A DNA stretch of 6,395 nt from an uncultured Bacilli bacterium. GTDB taxonomy: Bacteria; Bacillota_I; Bacilli_A; RF39; UBA660. Of the stretch, positions 1-5,897 are shown in pieces. The stretch lies in NCBI GenBank assembly GCA_934101235.1, contig CAKORH010000057.1:1-6395 (forward strand), given 5' to 3'. Position 1 is the stretch's first letter, and every line of letters starts with the position of its first letter. The translations under genes and the position numbers were made by a program. Below the pieces are notes generated by a model that was not told where the DNA came from, did not search any database, and saw only the letters and a program-made list of their open reading frames with translations.

Positions 1-1
1 T

Positions 2-526
2 TCATGGCAAATAAATAGTGCTTCTTCTCCAATTTATATATGTACAAAAAGTGATGGAAGTGGAAGTAATTTAGCAACTATAGATCCAACAAAATATAGC
101 AATAAAACTTATGTTTCAAATGAACCATATTATTTTAGAGGGATGGATCCTGATAATTATATTAATATTTCTGGTAGTACTTATCGTATATATTATATTG
201 ATAGAGATGATTCAATAATATTTACTAATAATGGATCTAGAGGCTCATATGCTAATAAAAATTTACCTTTATATGATGGTGTAAAACTTTTGAGAGAAAG
301 CGATATATATGATTTTTATAAAACGATAGCAAGCGAATCATTAACTCAAATTCCAACTAAAACTGATGGATATGGAAGTAATAATGGAAATAAAGAGAGT
401 ACAGAATGGTGGAGATATTCTTGGTTAAATGCTAATGGTGTTTACTTGTTTAAAATTACTGATGCTAAAATAACAGGTGGTACTGGAAGCGAAGATAATC
501 CATTTCTTATTACTAAAAAAAGTTGA
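2..526 (+). CDS. 3' part of a probable secreted/pilin-like surface protein
   Basis: The reading frame is open from the left edge to the TGA at 524-526, so this is the C-terminal 174 residues of a longer protein. The ATG at 143 is internal: it has no ribosome binding site, and the 47 codons before it read like the same protein. The visible part holds a segment YYFRGMDPDNYINISGSTYR, which resembles the 'YRG-x-NPNNYV-x-F-x-G-x-x-WRI' signature I recall from repetitive secreted or prepilin-like proteins of gut Bacilli. It is followed by a Gly/Asn/Ser-rich stretch. The C-terminus KITGGTGSEDNPFLI matches the 'GTGTxxDPYxI' ending of the same proteins. This part has no membrane helix; any signal peptide or prepilin segment would lie upstream of the window. 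Trp in the usual WRI position is Tyr here, so the copy is diverged. A role at the cell surface is inferred from family resemblance only. No terminator follows; the serS promoter begins inside its last codons. Confidence 0.7.
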   Translation, partial: SWQINSASSPIYICTKSDGSGSNLATIDPTKYSNKTYVSNEPYYFRGMDPDNYINISGSTYRIYYIDRDDSIIFTNNGSRGSYANKNLPLYDGVKLLRESDIYDFYKTIASESLTQIPTKTDGYGSNNGNKESTEWWRYSWLNANGVYLFKITDAKITGGTGSEDNPFLITKKS

Positions 527-550
527 CATTGGGAAAATAGTTAGTATAAT
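523..550 (+). promoter_or_regulatory. Strong sigma-A type promoter for the T-box/serS unit
   Basis: A perfect -35 TTGACA (523-528) and a perfect -10 TATAAT (545-550) are separated by 16 bp. Transcription should start near 557, a few bases before the T-box stem I begins. The -35 box overlaps the TGA stop codon of the upstream gene (524-526). Confidence 0.88.
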
Positions 551-641
551 AGAAATATGAAATTGATTATTTAGGAATATAATAATATTTTATTTATAGA
601 GAGTTGATGGTTGGTGTAAATCAATAATAGAAGTTATTTAA

Positions 642-644
642 TCT
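642..644 (+). promoter_or_regulatory. T-box specifier codon UCU (Ser)
   Basis: UCU lies at the 3' side of the specifier loop and is followed by A645 and then by the helix CCTAA/TTAGG, which is the usual geometry. The neighbouring triplets AUC (Ile) and CUA (Leu) do not match the downstream gene; only UCU agrees with serS. Confidence 0.75.
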
Positions 645-703
645 ACCTAATAGAGTGATTAATCATCACCGGTTAATAGCCGTTATAGTAATTAAGTTAA
701 TAA

Positions 704-732
704 AAGGATGGTACCGCATACTTATGCTCCTT
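704..732 (+). promoter_or_regulatory. T-box antiterminator
   Basis: Helix A1 is AAGGA (704-708) with TCCTT (728-732). The seven-base bulge TGGTACC (709-715) contains TGGT, which pairs with the NCCA end of uncharged tRNA. Helix A2 is GCATA (716-720) with TATGC (723-727). This is the standard T-box antiterminator architecture. Confidence 0.85.
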
Positions 733-757
733 GTGCTATTCTTTTTTTATTTTAGAA

Positions 758-763
758 AGAGGG
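758..763 (+). promoter_or_regulatory. Ribosome binding site that sets the serS start
   Basis: AGAGGG lies five bases before the ATG at 769. It shows that serS starts there and not at the upstream in-frame GTG at 655, which falls inside T-box stem I. The adjacent AGGGA (760-764) could pair with TCCTT (728-732), the 3' strand of antiterminator helix A1. Confidence 0.8.
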
Positions 764-768
764 ATAAT

Positions 769-2055
769 ATGATAGATATTAAATTAATTAGAGAAAATAA
801 GGAATTAGTAAAAGAAAATATTAAAAAGAAGTTTCAAGATGAAAAGTTAGTAATTGTTGATGAAATATATGAGTTAGATACAGAATATAGAAATGTAAAA
901 CTTAATATGGATGAAAAAAGAGCACATAAAAATAAATTAAGTAGTGAAATTGGTGCTCTTATGAGAGATAAGAAGATTGATGAAGCTAATAAGATTAAAA
1001 GTGAAGTATCTAGTATGAATGATGAAATTGAAAATCTTACTAAAAGAGAAGAAGAGTTATCTAAAATTATAAAGGAAAAAATGATGGTAATACCTAATAT
1101 AATTGCAGATAGTGTTCCTATTGGTAAAGATGATAGTGAAAATGTAGAAGTAGAAAAATTTGGAGAGCCTGTTGTACCTAATTATGAAATTCCATATCAT
1201 GCAGATATATTAGAAAGTATAAATGGACTTGATAAAGTTGCTAGTGGTAGAACTAGTGGTAATGGTTTTTATTATTTAATGGGTGATGCTGCAAGATTAT
1301 CTAGTGCTATGTTAAGTTATGCAAGAGATTTTATGATTGATAAAGGATTTACATATTGTATTCCTCCATTTATGATAAGAAGTGATGTTGTTACTGGTGT
1401 AATGTCATTTTCTGAAATGGATGCAATGATGTATAAAATAGAAGGTGAAGATTTATATTTGATTGGAACTAGTGAACATTCTATGATTGGAAAATTTAAA
1501 GATCAAATTATAAATCCTCAAAGTTTACCAATTACAATGACATCATATAGTCCATGTTTTAGAAAAGAAGTTGGTGCTCATGGTATAGAAGAAAGAGGTA
1601 TATATAGAGTACATCAGTTTGAAAAACAAGAAATGATTGTTTTATGTGAACCAGAAGATAGTGAAGTTTGGTATGAAAAGATGTGGAAATATACTGTAGA
1701 ATTATTTAGAAGTTTAGATATACCTGTTAGACAACTTGAATGTTGTAGTGGAGATTTAGCTGATTTAAAATATAAATCATGTGATATAGAAGCTTGGAGT
1801 CCTAGACAACAAAAATATTTTGAAGTAGGAAGTTGTTCAAATTTAACTGATGCACAAGCTAGAAGATTAGGTATAAGAGTTAAGAGTGATAAAGGTAATT
1901 ATTATTTACATACTTTAAATAATACGGTTTTAGCTAGTACAAGAGCGTTAATAGCTTTATTAGAAAACAATTATAATGAAGATGGAAGTATAAGTATACC
2001 AGTTGCTTTACAACCTTATATGGGTGGTAAGAAAGTAATAAGTGTTATTAAGTAA
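769..2055 (+). CDS. serS: Seryl-tRNA synthetase, archaeal/eukaryal-like subtype
   Basis: It charges tRNA-Ser with serine in the cytoplasm as a class II aminoacyl-tRNA synthetase, normally a homodimer. The protein has 428 residues, the usual length. Residues about 28-110 form the charged, Lys/Glu-rich coiled-coil arm that holds the long variable arm of tRNA-Ser. The catalytic core follows: a TSEH serine/ATP-site segment (234-237), motif 2 with CFRKE (Arg265) and RVHQF, a GSCSN segment, and motif 3 ending in the ASTR arginine (Arg392). Most bacterial enzymes I know have PTAEV, CFRSEAG and RQHQF at the matching places. Here the TSEH, REVGAHG-like and RVHQF wording is closer to archaeal and eukaryal SerRS, suggesting an ancient transfer or a separate bacterial subtype. 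The ATG at 769 has a good ribosome binding site (AGAGGG) and is preceded by a serine T-box. The TAA is one base before the next gene's ATG. Confidence 0.95.
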   Translation: MIDIKLIRENKELVKENIKKKFQDEKLVIVDEIYELDTEYRNVKLNMDEKRAHKNKLSSEIGALMRDKKIDEANKIKSEVSSMNDEIENLTKREEELSKIIKEKMMVIPNIIADSVPIGKDDSENVEVEKFGEPVVPNYEIPYHADILESINGLDKVASGRTSGNGFYYLMGDAARLSSAMLSYARDFMIDKGFTYCIPPFMIRSDVVTGVMSFSEMDAMMYKIEGEDLYLIGTSEHSMIGKFKDQIINPQSLPITMTSYSPCFRKEVGAHGIEERGIYRVHQFEKQEMIVLCEPEDSEVWYEKMWKYTVELFRSLDIPVRQLECCSGDLADLKYKSCDIEAWSPRQQKYFEVGSCSNLTDAQARRLGIRVKSDKGNYYLHTLNNTVLASTRALIALLENNYNEDGSISIPVALQPYMGGKKVISVIK

Positions 2056-2056
2056 T

Positions 2057-2479
2057 ATGAATATTGATGTTTTAAATGATTTATTAAATCAGGATGATAT
2101 AATATTTTATTATCATGTAACTAATAAGAATCCAGAAAATATAATTAGTGAAGGTTTTTATATGATTGATAGAGAATTATATAAAACTATGATAGAGCTT
2201 CCAGAAGAATTTATTTTAGATCCTTTAGATTATTCAGTAAATGAAAGAGGACAAAGAGGAACATATAGAGATAATGCTAATGTAATAATATTTGGATTTA
2301 ATAAAGATGAATTAGATTATATAGTAGATGATGCTTATTATATTCCTAGTAATTGGAGTAATGATTTTCCACCTAATTATTTTATATCTAATGAATATAT
2401 ATTGGGTTATATAGATACTAATAAAAGAGATTTTGTACTTAATGAGAGTTATAAATATAATTGTTATTTAAGTATATAA
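2057..2479 (+). CDS. Small unknown protein, possibly ADP-ribosyltransferase-like fold
   Basis: A 140-residue soluble acidic protein that I cannot name. It follows the serS stop by one base and is probably co-transcribed and translationally coupled. The ATG at 2057 is chosen; an in-frame GTG at 2042 would add five residues and overlap serS, and neither start has a convincing ribosome binding site. Visible features are FYYHVTN near the N-terminus (17-23) followed by NIISEGF (28-34), a central strand-like ANVIIFGF (74-81), and a late NEYILGYID (112-120). The order 'H-x-T near the start, SEGF, hydrophobic strand, E-Y-I-x-G-Y' is reminiscent of small ART-type or RNA 2'-phosphotransferase-like proteins, where His and Glu line the NAD site. 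That is only a resemblance. There are no membrane segments or signal peptide. Codon use matches the neighbours, and the gene ends in the loop of a terminator. Confidence 0.75.
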   Translation: MNIDVLNDLLNQDDIIFYYHVTNKNPENIISEGFYMIDRELYKTMIELPEEFILDPLDYSVNERGQRGTYRDNANVIIFGFNKDELDYIVDDAYYIPSNWSNDFPPNYFISNEYILGYIDTNKRDFVLNESYKYNCYLSI

Positions 2480-2492
2480 ATACTTTTTTTTT
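2470..2492 (+). terminator. AT-rich intrinsic terminator of the serS unit
   Basis: AAGTAT (2470-2475) pairs with ATACTT (2480-2485) around a four-base loop ATAA, followed by an unbroken T run to 2492. The TAA stop of the preceding gene spans the loop (2477-2479). The stem is short and weak, but the shape and T tract are standard for a genome this AT-rich. Confidence 0.65.
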
Positions 2493-2506
2493 ATATAAAA
2501 ATAATG

Positions 2507-2512
2507 TATAAT
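2507..2512 (+). promoter_or_regulatory. Candidate -10 box for the methyltransferase/lepB unit
   Basis: A perfect TATAAT just after the upstream terminator. The -35 region is only T-rich, without a TTGACA match. Transcription would start near 2519, leaving a leader of about 11 bases that begins at the ribosome binding site. Confidence 0.5.
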
Positions 2513-2518
2513 TTTTTT

Positions 2519-2524
2519 AGGTGA
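2519..2524 (+). promoter_or_regulatory. Ribosome binding site that sets the methyltransferase start
   Basis: AGGTGA lies five bases before the ATG at 2530. The in-frame GTG at 2521 is part of this site and so is not the start codon. Confidence 0.8.
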
Positions 2525-2529
2525 AATAT

Positions 2530-3405
2530 ATGAAATTAAGTAAATTAAATGAGTATAAAATTTTAGATACTAGTGATGGAATGAAATTAGAGGATTGGAA
2601 TGGTATTAAATTATTGAGACCTGATCCACAAATTATATGGAGTGATAAGAATAAAGATATATGGAGTAATGTAGATGCTAAGTATATAAGAAGTAGTAAA
2701 GGTGGAGGAGAATGGCAAGTTTTTAATAAAAATATGCCTAGTACTTTTCAAGTTCATTATGATAAATTAACATTTAATTTAAAACTTATGGGTTTTAAAC
2801 ATACTGGTTTATTTCCAGAACAAGCATATAATTGGAAAATGTTAATTAATAAAATTAGTAATAAAAAAAATATAAAGGTATTAAATTTATTTGCATATAC
2901 TGGTGCTGCTAGTGTTGCTTCATTATATGCAGGAGCTAGTGTAGTACATGTTGATTCATCACGTGGAATGGTTGATTGGGCAAAAGAGAATGTTAATTCA
3001 TCTAATTTGAGTGATAAACCTATAAGATTTATAGTTGATGATGTTGTAAAATTTGTTGAAAGAGAAATAAGAAGAGGTAATAAATATGATATAATTTTAA
3101 TGGATCCACCATCATTTGGAAGAGGTGCTAATAAAGAAGTATGGAATATAGAAACGGATTTATTTGCATTAGTAAAAAAATGTATGGAATTATTAAGCGA
3201 TGATCCTATATTATTTTTAATTAATTCATATACTACTGGTTTATCAATGACAGTATTAGAAAATATTCTTAATCTTACTGTAAGTAAAAAATATAATGGT
3301 TTTGTATCTAGTGATGAACTTGGTATAAAAGAAGAAAATAGTAATATTATATTGCCTTGTGGAATATATGCTAGATGGGAGAAAGAAAAATATGAAGAAG
3401 ACTAA
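2530..3405 (+). CDS. SAM-dependent class I methyltransferase, RlmI/COG1092-like
   Basis: A 291-residue Rossmann-fold methyltransferase. The SAM-binding loop is at VLNLFAYTGAAS (117-128), the acidic residue after strand 2 is Asp142 in HVDSS, and the motif IV-type DPPSFGRG is at 192-199. The 'LNLFAYTG' and 'DPPSFGRG' wording is typical of the RlmI/RlmK group that methylates 23S rRNA (cytosine-C5 or guanine-N7). The N-terminal PUA domain of full-length RlmI is absent; the N-terminal 100 residues instead hold a W/F-rich region ending in HTGLFPEQ, as in the short Methyltrans_SAM-type proteins. An RNA substrate, probably rRNA, is inferred; the target base cannot be read from the sequence. The start at 2530 follows an AGGTGA site. 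The gene overlaps the next one by 14 bases, indicating coupled translation. Confidence 0.88.
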   Translation: MKLSKLNEYKILDTSDGMKLEDWNGIKLLRPDPQIIWSDKNKDIWSNVDAKYIRSSKGGGEWQVFNKNMPSTFQVHYDKLTFNLKLMGFKHTGLFPEQAYNWKMLINKISNKKNIKVLNLFAYTGAASVASLYAGASVVHVDSSRGMVDWAKENVNSSNLSDKPIRFIVDDVVKFVEREIRRGNKYDIILMDPPSFGRGANKEVWNIETDLFALVKKCMELLSDDPILFLINSYTTGLSMTVLENILNLTVSKKYNGFVSSDELGIKEENSNIILPCGIYARWEKEKYEED

Positions 3406-3988
3406 AGATTCAAAAAAATTAACAAATAGTAAAGATGAAGAAGTAGAAGAAACAAAAATAGAAAACGAATTAGATAAAAAAAATACTTCTAATATAAAAA
3501 ATAATATTAAAGAAATAATACCTTATGTAGTTATTGTATTAATTGTAGTATTAATACGAATTTTCTTGTTTACACCTATTAAAGTTAATGGTACTAGTAT
3601 GGTTGATACATTACATGATGGAGATACTATGATTTTAAATAAGATAGGAATTAAATTTAATGATATAAAAAGATTTCAAATTGTTGTTATAAAAACTAGT
3701 GATTCTTATTTAATAAAAAGAGTAATTGGTTTACCTGGTGAGAAAATTAAATATGAAGATGGTAAATTATATATAAATGGTAAAATTATTAAAGATAAGT
3801 ATAATAAAAATAATATTACTGCTGATTTTGATGAAGTAACAATTGATGAAAATAGTTATTTTGTAATGGGCGATAATAGAAGTAATTCAATAGACAGTAG
3901 AATAATAGGAACAATAGATAAAAATGATATTATGGGTACAACTAAGTTAATAATTTTTCCTTTAAAAGATATTGGTAATGCTCAATAA
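3392..3988 (+). CDS. lepB: Signal peptidase I, type I membrane-anchored
   Basis: It cleaves signal peptides from exported proteins on the outer face of the cytoplasmic membrane. The protein has 198 residues, like small Gram-positive SipS-type enzymes. A strongly charged cytoplasmic tail (1-41, rich in Lys and Glu) precedes one membrane helix (about 42-60). The catalytic Ser69 lies in NGTSM and the general-base Lys109 in IKRVIGLPGE. The conserved box VMGDNRSNSIDSR (Asp161, Arg163, Ser166, Asp168, Arg170) follows. All residues needed for the Ser/Lys mechanism are present. The ATG at 3392 is chosen because GGGAG (3377-3381) lies about ten bases upstream. An in-frame GTG at 3359 has no such site and would add 11 residues lying inside the methyltransferase gene. 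It is the last gene of its unit, and its stop codon overlaps a terminator. Confidence 0.95.
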   Translation: MKKTKDSKKLTNSKDEEVEETKIENELDKKNTSNIKNNIKEIIPYVVIVLIVVLIRIFLFTPIKVNGTSMVDTLHDGDTMILNKIGIKFNDIKRFQIVVIKTSDSYLIKRVIGLPGEKIKYEDGKLYINGKIIKDKYNKNNITADFDEVTIDENSYFVMGDNRSNSIDSRIIGTIDKNDIMGTTKLIIFPLKDIGNAQ

Positions 3989-4015
3989 AGTACTTTTAAT
4001 TTAGTACTTTTTTTT
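3987..4015 (+). terminator. Intrinsic terminator after lepB
   Basis: AAAGTACT (3987-3994) pairs perfectly with AGTACTTT (4003-4010) around an eight-base loop, and the T run continues to 4015. The 5' strand begins inside the lepB TAA (3986-3988). Confidence 0.85.
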
Positions 4016-4016
4016 G

Positions 4017-4022
4017 TATACT
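4017..4022 (+). promoter_or_regulatory. Candidate -10 box for the sufB unit
   Basis: TATACT lies directly after the terminator T run. No good -35 is visible; the matching region (about 3994-3999, TTTTAA) lies within the terminator hairpin. Transcription would start near 4029, about ten bases before the sufB ATG. Confidence 0.4.
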
Positions 4023-4038
4023 ATTATTAGTGATTTTT

Positions 4039-5346
4039 ATGAATAATTTAAATATAGAGTTAATTAAGAAAATTAGTAAATTAAAAGGTGAACCTACTTG
4101 GATGTTAGATTTTAGACTTAATTCTTTAAAATCCTTTTTTGAGTTAGATAATCCTGATTTTGGTCCAGAAATTAAGTTAGATTTTAATAAAATTAATTAT
4201 TATAAAAAAGTTAGTGATAGTACTGATGATTGGAAAAATGTAAATAGTGATATAAAAAATACTTTTAAAGAACTTGGAGTAATTGATGCAGAAGAAAAAT
4301 ATTTATGTGGTGTTAGTAATCAATTTGAAAGTGAAGTAATATATCATAAGAATAAATTTGATAATGATAAAGTTATTTTTATGTCTACAGATGATGCATT
4401 AAAAAATCATCCAGAACTATTTAAAAAATATTTTAATAATTTAGTTAAATATAATGAAAATAAATATACGGCACTTAATGGTGCTTTGTGGAGTGGAGGT
4501 ACATTTATTTATATTCCTCCGTATACAAAATTAGATAGACCACTCCAAAGTTATTTTAGAATAAATAGTGTTTCATTAGGTCAATTTGAAAGAACAATAA
4601 TAATTGTTGATGAGGGAGCAGAACTTTCATATATAGAAGGATGTACAGCGCCAACTTATAGTGAAAATAGTTTACACGCTGGTGTTGTAGAAATATATGT
4701 AGGGAAAAATGCAAAATGTAAATATAGTACTATTCAAAATTGGAGTACAGATGTTTATAATTTAGTTACTAAGCGTGCTATAGTAGAAGAAAATGGTTTA
4801 ATGGAATGGGTAGATGGTAATATAGGAAGTAAAGTTACAATGAAATATCCATCATGTATTTTAAAGGGTGATAATTCTATAGGAAATTCAATAAGTATTG
4901 CATATGCTAAAAAAGGTCAATATTTAGATGCAGGTGCTAAGATGATACATTTAGGTAAAAATACTAAAAGTAGTATAATTAGTAAGTCTATAGCAAGTGA
5001 AGGTGGAGTTAGTAATTATCGTGGAACTACTAAAATTAGTAATAGTGCGGTAAACTCTAAGGCAAACATTAAATGTGATACTATACTACTAGATAATATG
5101 TCTAAAAGTGATACAATTCCAAAAAACATAGTATTAAATGATTCAAGCATACTTGAACATGAAGCAAGCGTATCTAAAATAAGTGAAGAAAAGTTATTCT
5201 ATTTAAAAAGTAAAGGAATAGATGAAGAAACTGCTAAAAATATGATTATCATGGGATTTATAAATGATTTCAAAAGTGAATTACCAATGGAATATGCAGT
5301 TGAATTAAATAGATTAATGAACGGAAGTGTTTCATGCAAGATTTAG
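4039..5346 (+). CDS. sufB: Fe-S cluster assembly scaffold protein SufB
   Basis: SufB forms the SufBCD scaffold that builds Fe-S clusters from cysteine-derived sulfur in the cytoplasm. The 435 residues align from memory with B. subtilis SufB almost throughout: EPTWMLDFRL (18-27), NGALWSGGTFIYIP, YFRINSVSLGQFERT, EGCTAP (Cys202), a VDGNIGSK segment (258-265), GQYLDAGAKMIHL, and the C-terminal ELPMEYAVELNRLM. Cys346 in KCDTILLDN corresponds to the essential E. coli Cys405, and Glu375 in LEHEA to Glu434. The protein is about 30 residues shorter than B. subtilis SufB, at the N- and C-termini. The ATG at 4039 is preceded by a weak AGTGA site (4029-4033); the GTG at 4030 is less likely. It is first in its unit and overlaps the next gene by 13 bases. 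No sufC, sufD, sufS or sufU is adjacent on either visible side. Confidence 0.95.
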   Translation: MNNLNIELIKKISKLKGEPTWMLDFRLNSLKSFFELDNPDFGPEIKLDFNKINYYKKVSDSTDDWKNVNSDIKNTFKELGVIDAEEKYLCGVSNQFESEVIYHKNKFDNDKVIFMSTDDALKNHPELFKKYFNNLVKYNENKYTALNGALWSGGTFIYIPPYTKLDRPLQSYFRINSVSLGQFERTIIIVDEGAELSYIEGCTAPTYSENSLHAGVVEIYVGKNAKCKYSTIQNWSTDVYNLVTKRAIVEENGLMEWVDGNIGSKVTMKYPSCILKGDNSIGNSISIAYAKKGQYLDAGAKMIHLGKNTKSSIISKSIASEGGVSNYRGTTKISNSAVNSKANIKCDTILLDNMSKSDTIPKNIVLNDSSILEHEASVSKISEEKLFYLKSKGIDEETAKNMIIMGFINDFKSELPMEYAVELNRLMNGSVSCKI

Positions 5347-5855
5347 ATATATTAAATAATAGTTATCTAATAATTGGAGGACCAAATACTAAAAAAAGTG
5401 AAGTATCTAGATATTTATCTAAAAAATATAATTTAAAACTAGTAAATTTAGATAGAGAAAAACATTCTTTCTTTGATGACTTTACTGATTTTGATAGTGA
5501 GAAATATTATAATTTGATTGAAAAATATGGAAAGATAAAAGCATTAAATTACATTCATAAATATGAAATGAAACATTTAAACTATGTATTAGATAATATA
5601 AAAGATAAAGTAGTAATAGATTTTGGTAATACTTATACTTTAATAGATGATATAAATATAATTAATAAAATTAAATTATATAATAATATTATTTTACTAA
5701 CTACTAAAAATGTAAATGATGAATTTGATAGAAAATTAATTAATAATAAAATTATTAATGATATAAAGAAAGTAAGTATTTCTATTGATAATAAAAGTAT
5801 TGAAAGTATTATAAAAGAAATAGAAAATTATAAAAATTATAAAGATATTTTATAA
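5334..5855 (+). CDS. P-loop kinase-like protein (shikimate kinase fold) with degenerate Walker A
   Basis: A 173-residue soluble protein coupled to sufB by a 13-base overlap; GGAAG (5323-5327) lies six bases before its ATG. The layout resembles the shikimate kinase/AAA-like P-loop family. There is an N-terminal strand YLIIGG running into a P-loop GGPNTKKS (15-22), a VNLDRE segment where such kinases have D-x-D, a helix around KALNYIHKYEMKHL, and a strand VVIDFGNTY where relatives have VIDFGAGH. In the P-loop the glycine before the catalytic Lys is replaced by Lys20, and several expected glycines are missing, so nucleotide binding may be altered. The C-terminal third is Asn/Lys/Ile-rich and little constrained. 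A true shikimate kinase is unlikely, because the usual substrate-binding GGG segment is absent. A role in Fe-S or cysteine metabolism is inferred only from position. Confidence 0.75.
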   Translation: MQDLDILNNSYLIIGGPNTKKSEVSRYLSKKYNLKLVNLDREKHSFFDDFTDFDSEKYYNLIEKYGKIKALNYIHKYEMKHLNYVLDNIKDKVVIDFGNTYTLIDDINIINKIKLYNNIILLTTKNVNDEFDRKLINNKIINDIKKVSISIDNKSIESIIKEIENYKNYKDIL

Positions 5856-5880
5856 CAAATTAATAAAAAAATTATATATT
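5852..5880 (+). promoter_or_regulatory. Weak candidate promoter for the cysteine synthase-family gene
   Basis: ATAACA (5852-5857, four of six -35 bases) and TATATT (5875-5880) are 17 bp apart. In DNA this AT-rich such matches arise easily by chance. No terminator separates this gene from the preceding one, so read-through from sufB is equally likely. The rest of the 42-base gap shows only A/T runs. Confidence 0.25.
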
Positions 5881-5897
5881 AAAGTAAGAGGTGTCTT

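Larger units (their letters stand above)
557..748 (+). promoter_or_regulatory. T-box leader (tRNA-Ser sensing) upstream of serS
   Basis: This leader reads the charging state of tRNA-Ser and controls serS. Stem I is closed by TGATTA (564-569) with TAATCA (660-665) and by TTAGG (571-575) with CCTAA (646-650). Its distal part carries the typical AGAGAG...GGTTGGTG-AA signature (598-619), with TTGAT (604-608) pairing to ATCAA (620-624). The specifier loop lies just 5' of CCTAA and offers TCT (642-644) followed by A, a Ser codon. The conserved T-box sequence AAGGATGGTACCGCA is at 704-718. A run CTTTTTTT (741-748) follows GCTATT (735-740), which can pair with AATAGC at 675-680. The family assignment is firm. 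The exact OFF-state fold (transcription terminator or start-site sequestration) is not settled by hand folding. Confidence 0.9.

Noticed and set aside
143..526. Complete small gene starting at ATG 143
   Set aside because: The frame is open to the left edge, and the upstream codons continue the same kind of protein; no ribosome binding site precedes 143.
571..665. tRNA gene in the serS leader
   Set aside because: The stems and the GGTTGGTG signature fit T-box stem I; there is no cloverleaf or T-arm TTCRA sequence.
655..768. Extended serS start at GTG 655
   Set aside because: The added 38 residues are translated T-box leader, with no ribosome binding site at 655; AGAGGG and ATG 769 give the expected SerRS N-terminus.
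2521..2529. GTG 2521 as methyltransferase start
   Set aside because: This GTG is part of the AGGTGA ribosome binding site for ATG 2530.
3359..3391. GTG 3359 as lepB start
   Set aside because: It has no ribosome binding site and would add 11 residues that only overlap the upstream gene; ATG 3392 has GGGAG upstream.
4030..4038. GTG 4030 as sufB start
   Set aside because: It lies in the weak AGTGA site that serves ATG 4039 and adds only three residues unlike SufB.
5856..5880. Terminator between the kinase-like gene and the cysteine synthase-family gene
   Set aside because: Only short A/T complementarity (TAAT...ATTA) is visible, with no T run after it.
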